64,000 nt of DNA, taken from contig NZ_CP104311.1 of the NCBI RefSeq assembly GCF_036864975.1, forward strand, positions 908,001 through 972,000, written 5' to 3'. Position numbers and translations under genes: made by a program. This document shows, in pieces, positions 34,510 through 42,697 of this stretch; within the stretch, counting starts at the first letter, position 1, and each line of letters starts with the position of its first letter. This stretch comes from Methylococcus capsulatus (GTDB lineage: Bacteria > Pseudomonadota > Gammaproteobacteria > Methylococcales > Methylococcaceae). The notes under the pieces are model-generated. The model made no database searches. It saw nothing but the letters and a program-made list of their open reading frames with translations, and had not been told where the DNA came from.

Positions 34510-35700
34510 TCATACCTCCTTCACCAGTTCGGCGCCGACCTTCGGCGCGCCCAGTTCGGCGGCCAAGTTCAGACACCCGTTGACGAGATTCCCGACCGCC
34601 AGGGGATACAGCAGGGAAACGGTGTCCCGCGGTTGCCCGCGTCCGGGTGCCGAGGCAGACCGGCTGTAGGTCAGCTTCGCGCGGATCGCATCCAGCCCGG
34701 CCGGATCGAGCATGGCGCTCATATCTGCGCCTACACGCTTGAACTTGAAGGCCAGGTATTCTTCGAGGCGCGAGTCCAGTGGCGGCAGCTCTACGACCTC
34801 GCAGCGCTGGACGACCTCCCGCACCTCCGGATTGCGCTCGGAGAGCTTGGCACGCAATTCGGGTTGGCCGATGAGGATGATGGAGAGCAGCTTCTTGAAG
34901 CCGTCCTCCAGTTCGAAAAACCGCTTGAGGTGCTTGATGGTCGGTACCGGCAATCCATGCGCCTCCTCGATAATCAGACAGTGCGAATACCCTGCCTTGC
35001 GGCTTTCCTTCAGCAGGCGGTGCAATTGCCGGCTCTTCGCCTCCATCGAACGCCGCGGGTTTTCCAGCGGCGCCACCGCTGAAATGATGGCGTCGGCAAT
35101 GCTGGCGGCCTTCATGGTCTTGCCCTTGGCGTCGTTGTCCTCCATGCCCAGCACGTAGGGTTCGATCACGACGACGGGCTGATCCTCCCGGTTGATCCGG
35201 TCGATCAGATCCCGCCGCAGCGTGGTCTTGCCCGCTCCGGATTCGCCGACCACGGCGAGGAATCCGCCGTGCTTGGCGGTTGCGAACATCGCCTCTCGGA
35301 CGTAGCGGATGTCGTTCGATACGAACACGTCGTCCTGGTCGCTCACGTCCTCGCTGAACGGATCGCGGAACAACCCGAAATGCCGGCGGGCCGCTGGTGA
35401 CAGCCCCTGTTTACGTAGTAACATCTCAGTCTCCTGTGTGGGCTCCAGCCCATTGCTACCCGGCTGGTGGGTGTTGGCGCACTCATCAGCCACCTTGAAA
35501 ATATCCTCCCCCACGCTCAAACCGTGCCCCTGGCAGACCAGCAGGATGGCCTCCCGCAGCACGAGCCCGGCTTTGGGCCACTGGTTATGGTTCACGATCT
35601 GGGCGATCGTGGCAGGGCTGACCCCGCACGCTCGAGCCAGTGCGGCCTGGCTGAATCCCGCTTCAATGAGTACGCGCTTGAGCTTCAGCACCGCGCTCAC
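34510..35700 (-). CDS. MuB-type transposition ATPase
   Basis: 396 residues. Residues 8-40 form a helix-turn-helix (FSQAALARACGVSPATIAQI). An AAA ATPase follows, with Walker A GESGAGKT at 152-159 and Walker B CLIIEEAHGLP. The C-terminal part (FFELEDGFKKLLSIILIGQP, then ERNPEVREVVQRCEV) is typical of the ExeA/MuB family. MuB selects target DNA, activates the transposase and gives target immunity. It follows the transposase gene with one small gene between. Confidence 0.88.
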   Translation of the reverse strand: MSAVLKLKRVLIEAGFSQAALARACGVSPATIAQIVNHNQWPKAGLVLREAILLVCQGHGLSVGEDIFKVADECANTHQPGSNGLEPTQETEMLLRKQGLSPAARRHFGLFRDPFSEDVSDQDDVFVSNDIRYVREAMFATAKHGGFLAVVGESGAGKTTLRRDLIDRINREDQPVVVIEPYVLGMEDNDAKGKTMKAASIADAIISAVAPLENPRRSMEAKSRQLHRLLKESRKAGYSHCLIIEEAHGLPVPTIKHLKRFFELEDGFKKLLSIILIGQPELRAKLSERNPEVREVVQRCEVVELPPLDSRLEEYLAFKFKRVGADMSAMLDPAGLDAIRAKLTYSRSASAPGRGQPRDTVSLLYPLAVGNLVNGCLNLAAELGAPKVGAELVKEV

Positions 35701-35863
35701 CCATGTACTGCACCAGCTTCACATCGCCATCGCTGACGATTTCCATATAGGTCGTTCCGCCGACCCGCCATACCGAAACGGCGCACCGTTCCGGCATGTA
35801 ACGGGCGAGCGTAAACAGCGCCGCCTTCATCTCGTCTTTGATTTCGCCTTCCTTAAAAGCCAT
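35663..35863 (-). CDS. Small protein between transposase and B
   Basis: 66 residues from the ATG at 35863 with GGAG upstream. It begins MAFKEGEIKDEMKAALFTLA and has a beta-rich middle (VSVWRVGGTTYMEIVSDGDV). It overlaps the start of the B gene by 38 bases. Function unknown. Confidence 0.55.
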   Translation of the reverse strand: MAFKEGEIKDEMKAALFTLARYMPERCAVSVWRVGGTTYMEIVSDGDVKLVQYMGERGAEAQARTH

Positions 35864-35877
35864 CGTTGTGTCTCCTC

Positions 35878-37671
35878 TCAAACCGCCCGCAAACCGGGCT
35901 TGACCGATTCCGCCGCCGCTGTGAGCTGCGCCAGAATCCCCTCGATCGCATCCTCCTGGGCGCCGTCCGGAAAACGGCGTTCCAGCCAGGCATAGGATTG
36001 CGACGTCCACGCAATCCCCCGCGCTTCCAGCTCCGGCTTGAGCCGCTTGACGAGCTGCGGAATCGACAGGGGGGTGAATTCGAACTTCGGCACCGCCGTT
36101 TCATGCTCGGTACCGCGCTTGGGTAGGTAATCGGGTGTAGGCTCGGTTTTCGCCCGGAGGTAGGGATCGACCTCGTTGCCGAACGGCACGTAGTCCCGAC
36201 GCTCGCGCGCCTTGTCGGCGTCGGCCTGACGGTCTCGTCCCGAGGCGATTCGGGCAATCTCCTTGCGATGGGTATCCGCCAGCGTGTCGGGGCGGCTCTT
36301 GCGCTCTTCGCCGATCAGGGCCGCATCGGCCTGGAATCCCCATTCGTTGTTGTAGGGGTCGACGTTGCCGGTCACGTCCGGCAATTGGTAATGCACCTCC
36401 CGGCCCTGTTCATCCTCGACCACCGCCATCGCGGTGTTGGCGACGAACGGATGCCAATGCACATGCACCGTCCCACCGACCAGTACACCGGGCACGTCAC
36501 CCACGTACCAGGTGCGCCGTTGGAAACTCACCGTGAGGTTGCCAGTGACTTTGCGTGCCAGCGGTTCGTCCGTGGCCAGGGCCAGCAGGGTACTTTCGGC
36601 ACCGACCCTGACCAGGTGTTCGGCCCGGATGTGCATCCAGGCGGCCATGCGCGTCATGCCGTGGCGGCCGAGAACGGCATGATTGTTCCAGTGGATCTGA
36701 TACATCTCGGCCAGGGTGTTCAGGTCGGCGAAATCGGCGACCTGTCTTCGGGCAAACCGGAGCCCGCTCTCGAATGCCAACTCGACGATGTCATTGCCTT
36801 TTTCGACGCTGCCCTTGGCTCGCGGGCGGCGGCGCTCGTTGACGATCAACTCGATCCCCATCCGCCGGCAAAACCGCTTAACCAAGCCGCCGGAGGTGGC
36901 GCCGGGATCGACCATGAGGATGCGCGGCCGGCCTTCGAACGGGTCTTTGCGCGGGTCCGGCTTGCCGGCCATGGCCCAGGCCAGAAATCGCACCGTGTGT
37001 TCGCCGGTTTCCGCATGCGGGTAGTAGCGGAACCGGGTGAGCCCAGTGCAATGGTCGGTGAGCACATAGCGGATCACCCGGAACCGCTCGATGGCCTTCA
37101 GGTTTTCCGGCTTGTTCTTGTAGTGGGCCGCCTGGTCCGTCTCGACCAGTTCCGCCCCACCGCCCGGCAGATAGAACAGCACGCACACCGAGCCGTCGAC
37201 TTGCCATACATGGTTGGGATGTGCCGACTTGAGCTTGACGTGCGGTGACGGCTGCTTGAGCTGTTCCGGGTGCAGGGTATAGGCCCGGAGTGCGCGGGAG
37301 ATGGCCGATATCGAGAGGGGGATGATTTCTCCCGTGGTCTCGTCGCCGCGCCCGGCGACGATCTTGCCGTTCGCACGTAGCACATCGACCGCCTGGGCAA
37401 TGGTCACGGTCTTCTTGGCGTTCTTCCGGTACCCCTCCATGATGTAGGCTGAAATCGCGGCAGCTTCGGCACGCGGCAGCTCGACCTCTCCGGCGTCGGC
37501 GCGCCGTTTGCGATTGCTCACGGTCACCTCCTCGAGCGCACGGTAGAACGTGGCCCGGTGCATGCCGAGGGTGGCGCAGGCCGTCTCCACGATGCGCCCC
37601 TTCTCGCCCTTGCGCGCGGCGGCGAGCTGCTCGGCAAACTGGGAAACGGCGATCAGGCGCTGGGCTGACAT
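35878..37671 (-). CDS. MuA-type DDE transposase
   Basis: 597 residues. An N-terminal helix-turn-helix (about 28-50) is followed by the rve catalytic core with Asp159 (WQVDGS), Asp255 (LMVDPGATS) and Glu290 (KGSVEKGND), a DDE triad. A C-terminal beta-barrel includes RTWYVGDVPGVLVGGTVHVH. It joins phage ends to target DNA for integration and replication, and is the expected binder of the end sites at 20236-20266 and 63562-63592. Length is slightly shorter than MuA (663). Confidence 0.92.
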   Translation of the reverse strand: MSAQRLIAVSQFAEQLAAARKGEKGRIVETACATLGMHRATFYRALEEVTVSNRKRRADAGEVELPRAEAAAISAYIMEGYRKNAKKTVTIAQAVDVLRANGKIVAGRGDETTGEIIPLSISAISRALRAYTLHPEQLKQPSPHVKLKSAHPNHVWQVDGSVCVLFYLPGGGAELVETDQAAHYKNKPENLKAIERFRVIRYVLTDHCTGLTRFRYYPHAETGEHTVRFLAWAMAGKPDPRKDPFEGRPRILMVDPGATSGGLVKRFCRRMGIELIVNERRRPRAKGSVEKGNDIVELAFESGLRFARRQVADFADLNTLAEMYQIHWNNHAVLGRHGMTRMAAWMHIRAEHLVRVGAESTLLALATDEPLARKVTGNLTVSFQRRTWYVGDVPGVLVGGTVHVHWHPFVANTAMAVVEDEQGREVHYQLPDVTGNVDPYNNEWGFQADAALIGEERKSRPDTLADTHRKEIARIASGRDRQADADKARERRDYVPFGNEVDPYLRAKTEPTPDYLPKRGTEHETAVPKFEFTPLSIPQLVKRLKPELEARGIAWTSQSYAWLERRFPDGAQEDAIEGILAQLTAAAESVKPGLRAV

Positions 37672-37674
37672 GGA

Positions 37675-38673
37675 TCAGGCCTCGATCTCGGTGCCGTTCA
37701 CCGCCTCGTCCTGGGCGTTGATCTCGTCCCAGATCGCCTTCTCCGGGTCATCGACGGATTGATGCAGCGTTTCAGCGGGAGTCAGCCCCAGCTCATCGCA
37801 TGCCGTGCGAGCGGCGACGATGACCAGCCCGAATGCCTGAGCGGCGGCGACCCGCGCCAGATCGGGTACTGAGCCGTCGCCGTAGTGATTGAACAGTTTC
37901 ACCACTAGACTGCGCAGGGATGCGGCGACCATCGAAACCGCTCGATCCGTCTCCATCTGCAGGTCGATGATCAAGCCTTGTTCGGCCAGGTGCGGCGCTT
38001 TCGCCCGCTTCCCCTTTAAGGTCGCCAGCTCCTCTTCGAGGTCGCCGACCCGCTTGTTCAGGTTGGCATTACGCTGGCCAGAGGATTCGAGCGAGGCTTG
38101 CAGGTCGGCCGATTTTTTGGCGAGACTTTCCTTCTCCTTGACGTGCTTGGCGGCCATGTCCTGTAGCAGATCGATGACCCGGTCTTTATCCTCAGCCTCG
38201 ATCGCCTGCTTGATGATGGCCTGCTCCTCTTCGGGCAGGGCCTTGATGGCGTTGTAGTCGCGCTGGCCGAAGCCCAGCTTTTCGGCGCGCTCGTAGAGTT
38301 CGGGGCCGAGTAGGTGATGGTTGCTCATCAGCTCGGCGACCCGGCGCCGAGACTTGCCCAGTTTGTACTCGCAGAATTCCTCAAAAGTGGCGACGCGTCG
38401 CGCGTTTCCGTTTTCGTCGCTGTACGGCAAGCCTTTGTATTTCTTGCCTTCCTTCATTTTTATAGCGGTTTCTGCAATCAATTTTTCGGCGACGGTCGCC
38501 ATAAATTCCGCGGCCTCAATGCGTCCCAGCGCCTTGAAGACGTCCTCGTAGTACGCGAGCGCACCCTCTATCTTGCGCGCGGTGGCCTCTTGCTCGACCA
38601 GTTCGCGCGGGGTTTCGGTGCCGTAGTCCGGGCCGGCCGGTTCCACCGGCTGAATCAGTTCTTTACGTGACAT
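37675..38673 (-). CDS. Early phage protein with coiled coil (DUF3102-like)
   Basis: 332 residues. TFEEFCEYKLGKSRRRVAEL is a helix-turn-helix-like region shared with DUF3102/ParB-like phage proteins. Residues about 170-225 (LQDMAAKHVKEKESLAKKSA onwards) form a coiled coil. It ends three bases before the transposase start and is in the early operon. A role in phage DNA replication or regulation is plausible. Confidence 0.65.
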   Translation of the reverse strand: MSRKELIQPVEPAGPDYGTETPRELVEQEATARKIEGALAYYEDVFKALGRIEAAEFMATVAEKLIAETAIKMKEGKKYKGLPYSDENGNARRVATFEEFCEYKLGKSRRRVAELMSNHHLLGPELYERAEKLGFGQRDYNAIKALPEEEQAIIKQAIEAEDKDRVIDLLQDMAAKHVKEKESLAKKSADLQASLESSGQRNANLNKRVGDLEEELATLKGKRAKAPHLAEQGLIIDLQMETDRAVSMVAASLRSLVVKLFNHYGDGSVPDLARVAAAQAFGLVIVAARTACDELGLTPAETLHQSVDDPEKAIWDEINAQDEAVNGTEIEA

Positions 38674-38682
38674 GCGTGCTCC

Positions 38683-38985
38683 TTACGGGATGCGTGAATA
38701 ACGCTGTTCGGTCTCTTCCAGCCGGGCGCGCTTGCGCTCCAGCTCCAGGGTGTGGGCGCGGAATATCTGGATCGCCTTGGGGCCGAGCCGCCAGGCTTCC
38801 TCCCTGCCGGGTACCCGCTCGGCAAATCCTTCGGACTCCATATCGGCCATGTCACGCGTCACCATCGGCGGATCGATGCCCAGCGCGGTGCCGATTTGCT
38901 TGTTGCGCAGCCCATCGACCTCATGCCCGCCCAGCAGCGCGATGAGACGCAGCATGCGACGCGAGCCCTTGATCTTTTCGCTCAT
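38683..38985 (-). CDS. Winged-helix regulatory protein (IclR-type fold)
   Basis: 100 residues. RMLRLIALLGGHEVDGLRNK followed by ALGIDPPMVTRDMADMESEG is a full winged helix. A C-terminal helix (TLELERKRARLEETEQRY) may mediate pairing. It overlaps the preceding small gene by ATGA. Probably an early regulator. Confidence 0.7.
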   Translation of the reverse strand: MSEKIKGSRRMLRLIALLGGHEVDGLRNKQIGTALGIDPPMVTRDMADMESEGFAERVPGREEAWRLGPKAIQIFRAHTLELERKRARLEETEQRYSRIP

Positions 38986-39161
38986 ACCTGCCGCTCCGCG
39001 TAGTCGCTGTATTCAATGGCTGCCCTGATACGCGCGCTGTCCAGCCGCTCGTATTCACGCTGCGCTGCAGCCAGCCTTTTCCAGGCTTGCTGGGCCGCGG
39101 CCTTGGCGGCCTGCTTGCGCGCCTTGAGGCGCATCAATTTGTTCATGCCGTTAATGCTCAT
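38982..39161 (-). CDS. Small coiled-coil protein, tandem copy 2
   Basis: 59 residues (MSINGMNKLMRLKARKQAAK ... EYSDYAERQV). It is a paralogue of the next gene upstream: both begin MSIN, carry an AQREYE-like helix and end EYxDYAERxV. ATGA overlaps at both ends. Function unknown. Confidence 0.6.
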   Translation of the reverse strand: MSINGMNKLMRLKARKQAAKAAAQQAWKRLAAAQREYERLDSARIRAAIEYSDYAERQV

Positions 39162-39337
39162 ACTCGCCGCTCCGCGTAATCGAGGTATTCCATGACCGCC
39201 TTCTGATGCGCCTTGCGCTTGCAGGCATACTCCCGCTGAGCCTCGCTCAGCTTCCGCCGTGCCTCGTCCAGATCATCCAGGGCCGCGTACTTGCGCGCGT
39301 TCAGGCGTATCAATTCCTTCTCCTCGTTAATGCTCAT
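39158..39337 (-). CDS. Small coiled-coil protein, tandem copy 1
   Basis: 59 residues (MSINEEKELIRLNARKYAAL ... EYLDYAERRV), paralogous to 38982-39161 and of identical length. The start at 39337 overlaps the upstream gene by 11 bases. The shared start and end suggest a local duplication. Function unknown. Confidence 0.6.
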   Translation of the reverse strand: MSINEEKELIRLNARKYAALDDLDEARRKLSEAQREYACKRKAHQKAVMEYLDYAERRV

Positions 39338-39812
39338 CGTTGCCTCCGAAATCGAATTCGGGTTGTTGGGATTTCTCGACCTGTCCCCGGTGCAGGGCCA
39401 GGGCCTCCATGCCGGACTGGATGGCCGTCAAGGTTTCGCCGGCATCGCCGTTGCCGCGCCAGAACTTGATGAGCTGCCCGGTCGCGGCGTTCAGCAGTTC
39501 CTGTAATTCAGCGATGTCGCCGACCCGTGCCTTCTTGCCAGTTGGCACATCGATTACCAGCTTGCCGGCGCTGGTAGCCAGGTAGCGCGACACGAAGTCG
39601 ATACCGCACTGGTCTTCGAACGGCCGGATCATCCGCGCCGGCAGGCTGCCGCTTTCCATCCATTTATAGAGCGTCCACTTGTTCGCCATGCCCATCCCCT
39701 CGGCTACCCGGTCGACCGAGCGGTTGTGGCGTTCCCTGGCGTACTCCAAGCACAGCTCCATGGCGTGGTTGAGCCCGGTGGGTTGGATGCGCTTCCAATT
39801 CCGTTTCGGCAT
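39327..39812 (-). CDS. CII-like phage regulatory protein
   Basis: 161 residues. The N-terminal GLNHAMELCLEYARERHNRS, then MANKWTLYKWMESGSLPARM, is a helix-turn-helix of the phage CII-like family. AATGQLIKFWRGNGDAGETL and the acidic C-terminus follow. It would bind DNA in the early region. The promoter/operator candidate at 39834-39869 lies just upstream. Confidence 0.7.
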   Translation of the reverse strand: MPKRNWKRIQPTGLNHAMELCLEYARERHNRSVDRVAEGMGMANKWTLYKWMESGSLPARMIRPFEDQCGIDFVSRYLATSAGKLVIDVPTGKKARVGDIAELQELLNAATGQLIKFWRGNGDAGETLTAIQSGMEALALHRGQVEKSQQPEFDFGGNDEH

Positions 39813-39833
39813 TGGCAGTCCGTCAGATCGCCG

Positions 39834-39869
39834 TTTCCAAACAAAAAACCCGTTTGCTACTATGCAAAC
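39834..39869 (+). promoter_or_regulatory. Possible promoter with overlapping operator for the plus-strand gene at 39923
   Basis: TTTCCA (39834-39839) and TACTAT (39858-39863), 18 bases apart, make a fair sigma-70 pair. The -10 lies exactly between the arms of GTTTGC (39852-39857) and GCAAAC (39864-39869), a likely repressor site. Confidence 0.5.
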
Positions 39870-39922
39870 CGGTTGCGCCTGCTGAAAATTGCCGCCACTT
39901 CAACGCAGACAGGGGCTCGATC

Positions 39923-40168
39923 ATGAACACCGCCGAATTCACAGAACTGGCCGGCCGTATTGAAGGACTGGGTGCTGCTTTCCTTTGCCTGGTTGCGGAG
40001 CTGGAAAATCGCAGAGTCATGGACGGTTCCCGCTTCACTTCGGGCCTGCATCGGATCGCGGGGGAATTGTGTTTCGAGCAGCCCCACCTGGAGGAGACGA
40101 AACGGACGGTGCGCGAACTTGCGACCGAGCTGGATGCGATGCGCGAGCGTCGTATTCGCGGCCGATAA
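39923..40168 (+). CDS. Small plus-strand protein inside the early region
   Basis: 81 residues (MNTAEFTELAGRIEGLGAAF and so on), helical, with ETKRTVRELATELDAMRERR near its end. It opposes the surrounding early genes and overlaps the 3' part of the minus-strand ORF 40035-40208. A promoter with operator is visible upstream. No domain recognised; a counter-transcribed regulator or moron is possible. Confidence 0.5.
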   Translation: MNTAEFTELAGRIEGLGAAFLCLVAELENRRVMDGSRFTSGLHRIAGELCFEQPHLEETKRTVRELATELDAMRERRIRGR

Positions 40169-40208
40169 TTGCGGCGTCAGGGATGAAACCCCAGGGGTTG
40201 ATGGTCAT
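40035..40208 (-). CDS. Small ORF with the MTxNxWGFxPDAA start
   Basis: 57 codons starting MTINPWGFIPDAAIIGREYD, with GGAG seven bases upstream. The first 13 residues match the start of the ORF at 41043, and the codons differ mostly at third positions, which supports coding of the start. The rest overlaps an opposite-strand gene, so the true end is uncertain. Confidence 0.4.
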   Translation of the reverse strand: MTINPWGFIPDAAIIGREYDARASHPARSQVRAPSVSSPPGGAARNTIPPRSDAGPK

Positions 40209-40245
40209 GATTGCTCCAAGTGTCGTTAAGCAAGGAAATCAGCGT

Positions 40246-40626
40246 TTAGTCAGCTTGAGTGCCATCAGTGCTAGGCGCCTGACTGTTTGTTTCAGCCGTC
40301 TGTGCGTAAATGCGTTTATCAGGATTTACAGGCGCATCGTCGTCGCCTTCCTCGGTCACAGAATCGTTGTCCGGCTCGGCCATGTGTTGATAGGGCCGTA
40401 CCGGCCAGAGCGTGCAGGCCGGGATGCGGCATTGGCCGATGGCTCTTTGGGGGTTGGGGTCTGCGCCGCAGCCGACGCAGTCCCAGCACTTGCCATTGAT
40501 GGCCAGGCGCAGGGAGGTCGGGTTACGGCGCGCCTTCTCGATGGGGTTGAGACGTTCGAGTTCGCCGGCCGCACGCTTTTCGGCCATGGCCACGCGGGCT
40601 TTTTCGAGACGAGACAGGTGGGTCAT
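40246..40626 (-). CDS. Cysteine-rich zinc-finger-like phage protein
   Basis: 126 residues. The core NGKCWDCVGCGADPNPQ, then CRIPACTLWPVRPYQ, is a conserved phage motif with six Cys for metal binding. The N-terminus is a basic helix and the C-terminus an acidic tail. GGAG precedes the ATG at 40626. Function unknown, probably nucleic-acid related. Confidence 0.75.
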   Translation of the reverse strand: MTHLSRLEKARVAMAEKRAAGELERLNPIEKARRNPTSLRLAINGKCWDCVGCGADPNPQRAIGQCRIPACTLWPVRPYQHMAEPDNDSVTEEGDDDAPVNPDKRIYAQTAETNSQAPSTDGTQAD

Positions 40627-40661
40627 GACGGGCTCCGATTTTCAAAAATGGGCGAATAGCA

Positions 40662-40997
40662 ATGAGTGAACAGCAGCCGAATTCAAAAAATATTCCGGTC
40701 AAGCCGATTGCCGATCTGATCGATGCGGCCTATTACAAGGGTCAACATGACATGCTTAACCTTTGGGCCTCGCAGGCCATCACACTGTCTCTGATCGTTG
40801 CTCGCCTGAATCAGGCGGGATTGCTTCCGCTGGAAGGGCTGCTGGCTGATTTGGACAAGCAGGCGGCCGCGGCGGAAAAAGGCTCTCCAGAGCAGGTGTC
40901 ATTTCGCGAACTAATCGTTCACATCCATGCCTGCGTAGCTCGGCTAGCCGGGAATCCAATGCCCTATGAATCCGGGCCCGAGCCAGACGGACATTGA
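40662..40997 (+). CDS. Plus-strand helical protein in the early region
   Basis: 111 residues (MSEQQPNSKNIPVKPIADLI ..., with LSLIVARLNQAGLLPLEGLL). The amphipathic pattern looks like a folded protein, but no ribosome site is clear, and it is antisense to ORF 40780-41043. It could belong with the other plus-strand gene at 39923. Function unknown. Confidence 0.45.
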   Translation: MSEQQPNSKNIPVKPIADLIDAAYYKGQHDMLNLWASQAITLSLIVARLNQAGLLPLEGLLADLDKQAAAAEKGSPEQVSFRELIVHIHACVARLAGNPMPYESGPEPDGH

Positions 40998-41043
40998 TCG
41001 GCTCGGCGGCGTCGGGGGCAAATCCCCAGAAATTGGTGGTCAT
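40780..41043 (-). CDS. Small ORF with the MTxNxWGFxPDAA start, second copy
   Basis: 87 codons from the ATG at 41043, with GGAG seven bases upstream. The start MTTNFWGFAPDAAEPINVRL shares its motif with 40208. Beyond residue 45 the sequence is Pro-rich and antisense to the 40662 gene, so the annotated C-terminus may not be natural. Confidence 0.4.
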   Translation of the reverse strand: MTTNFWGFAPDAAEPINVRLARARIHRALDSRLAELRRHGCERLVREMTPALESLFPPRPPACPNQPAALPAEAIPPDSGEQRSETV

Positions 41044-41067
41044 GGTGGGCTCCGGTGAATTGGAAAA

Positions 41068-41781
41068 TCAGGCGGCGTGCTGGCCGGATGACTTCAGACC
41101 GAGCCTGAGTGCCTTGCTGAATTTGAACTTGCCGTTCTTGATGAGCGACACCGTTGCCGTGGAGACGCCGAGCTGGCGGGCGATATCGGCGCCGGGCAGT
41201 CCCATCGCGGTCAATTCGGCAATGGCGTCGACGTCGTCTGCCGTAACGGGCCGGATCGCGCGCCGCGGCCTCCTCTGATGGGTTTCCAGCAGGGCGGTGT
41301 AGCGCTGGGTCACATCCAGGGCCTGCGCCAGGGCGGCCATGGACGCCTGAGTGCTGGTGGCCAGCGTGGCGAGCTGGGCCTGCATGGCGCGCAGCATTTC
41401 CAGCAGTTCCGGCGTGGCCGCAGCCGGTTCGGCCGAGTGGAGCCCGCTCCAGTGCCGCCACAGCACTTCGTCGCATTCGTTCTGGTAGCGGATCAGCTTG
41501 TCGCGGAGATCGGGGCGGACGCGGGAGGGTTCGAAGCTGAAGAGCAGCGCAGGCAATTTACGCAGTGGCATGCAGAGGGTTTCTTGGATGCCGCCGGGCG
41601 AAGGTATTGCCATCACGGCAATACCCCAGCGTTGAAAGTTGCGATTGAGCTTGCGAAATTGGGCGGACCAATCGAGCCCAAGCGCGTCGGTAATGGGCTT
41701 GACCGGCGTATACGGCAGCCCATCGTGGTCGGTCAGGAACAGGGTGTCGTCGTAGAAGGAAACGGGGGTTAAGGAATTCAT
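41068..41781 (-). CDS. Phage antirepressor (P22 Ant N-terminal type) with C-terminal helix-turn-helix
   Basis: 237 residues. The N-terminal 120 residues match the P22_AR_N domain: VSFYDDTLFLTDHDGLPYTP, KLNRNFQRWGIAVMAIPS, CMPLRKLPALLFSF, KLIRYQNECDEVLWRHW. The C-terminus has a helix-turn-helix (LPGADIARQLGVSTATVSLI). It may counteract the CI-like repressor encoded 350 bp away. GGAGC precedes the ATG. Confidence 0.82.
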   Translation of the reverse strand: MNSLTPVSFYDDTLFLTDHDGLPYTPVKPITDALGLDWSAQFRKLNRNFQRWGIAVMAIPSPGGIQETLCMPLRKLPALLFSFEPSRVRPDLRDKLIRYQNECDEVLWRHWSGLHSAEPAAATPELLEMLRAMQAQLATLATSTQASMAALAQALDVTQRYTALLETHQRRPRRAIRPVTADDVDAIAELTAMGLPGADIARQLGVSTATVSLIKNGKFKFSKALRLGLKSSGQHAA

Positions 41782-41810
41782 GGTTCGCTCCGGTAGGGTT
41801 GAGGGGTGGC

Positions 41811-42017
41811 TCAGGCGGCGGGCTGGCTAACTTCGCCGTCCTTCAGTCCCATGATGACGGCGTGGTCGTGGGCTCTGCCTCGCGTGCCGCGAATGCGGCC
41901 GACGAGCAGGTCGCGCACCAGCTTGGGATCGAGGGATCTGGCTTTGGCGTAGGCGCTGATCGTCATGCCTTTGGAGTCCAGCTCCTTGCGGAGTTGTTCG
42001 GGGGTGTAAAGGGCCAT
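41811..42017 (-). CDS. Ner/Cro-like DNA-binding protein
   Basis: 68 residues from the ATG at 42017 with AGGAGC upstream. PEQLRKELDSKGMTISAYAK followed by SLDPKLVRDLLVGRIRGTRG is a helix-turn-helix of the Ner/Cro type. It is the first leftward gene of the switch, divergent from the repressor, the place of ner in Mu. It would turn down early and repressor transcription. Confidence 0.75.
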   Translation of the reverse strand: MALYTPEQLRKELDSKGMTISAYAKARSLDPKLVRDLLVGRIRGTRGRAHDHAVIMGLKDGEVSQPAA

Positions 42018-42127
42018 GGGTTTGCTCCTGTGGAAGTCGTTAATGACCATCGCGCGTTAGAGAAATTAAAAGCGCGTTGGTTGGTGTGTAGATTAAATCT
42101 ACTTTTGTAGAGTTGCAAGAGGCTTTT
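42018..42127. promoter_or_regulatory. Repressor/ner switch region with operators
   Basis: 110 bp between divergent regulators. A perfect 15-bp palindrome GTAGATTAAATCTAC lies at 42088-42102, and a half site GTAG at 42107-42110. GCGCGTT is repeated near 42052 and 42072. On the minus strand TTGCAA and TAATCT 17 bases apart, overlapping the palindrome, could be the early promoter. These are likely repressor and Ner sites. Confidence 0.6.
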
Positions 42128-42697
42128 ATGTCTGATTTCGAAAAAATATTGCTCAGACTTAAAGAGCAGCTTGGAGCATCGGACGATAAGGATGTCGCCG
42201 AGTTGCTTGGCCTGACGGATAAGGCGCTCAGCGCCAGGAAACGCCGCAATGCCTTCCCCGAAGACAAGCTCCGCGCACTGGCGCAGCAGCGCCCCGAGCT
42301 GGGGATCGACGTGGCTTATGTGCTGACGGGACGATGGACAGAGCGCGACTTTCAGGAAAGGCGGCAGACCTTGCATCGCCGCCTGCGGGAGGCACGGGGA
42401 GAACAGGACTTAGGGGAATTTGCCGCATCCTTGGGGATGGCCCCGGAGGACTGGACGGCCTATGAAACAGGTGCGCGACCGGCTACATCCGGCCTGATTA
42501 AGTTGATCATTGAGCGGCGGCCGGAAATCGATCCGATGGCCTTGTTGCTGGATGCGCCGCAGCGGCTCGAAGGCGAGTTTTCACATCTGGAGGTCGTGCT
42601 AATCCAGAACTACCGGGCCAGCAGCCCGGAGGGCCAGGAGATGTTGCGGCGCTTGGCGGTGCATTGCGCCGAGTATCATAGAAAGGGGAATCAGTGA
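42128..42697 (+). CDS. CI-like phage repressor
   Basis: 189 residues from the ATG at 42128 (AGAGG upstream). The N-terminal LGASDDKDVAELLGLTDKAL followed by SARKRRNAFPEDKLRALAQQ is the Bac_repress_CI helix-turn-helix. A second helix-turn-helix-like part (LGEFAASLGMAPEDWTAYET) follows. There is no LexA-type Ser/Lys peptidase, so induction would not be by RecA cleavage. It divides the phage into leftward and rightward arms. Keeps early genes off in the lysogen. Confidence 0.8.
   Translation: MSDFEKILLRLKEQLGASDDKDVAELLGLTDKALSARKRRNAFPEDKLRALAQQRPELGIDVAYVLTGRWTERDFQERRQTLHRRLREARGEQDLGEFAASLGMAPEDWTAYETGARPATSGLIKLIIERRPEIDPMALLLDAPQRLEGEFSHLEVVLIQNYRASSPEGQEMLRRLAVHCAEYHRKGNQ

Noticed and set aside
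42128-42697. RecA-cleavable LexA-type repressor
   Set aside because: No Ala-Gly cleavage site or Ser/Lys peptidase motifs are visible in the C-terminal half.
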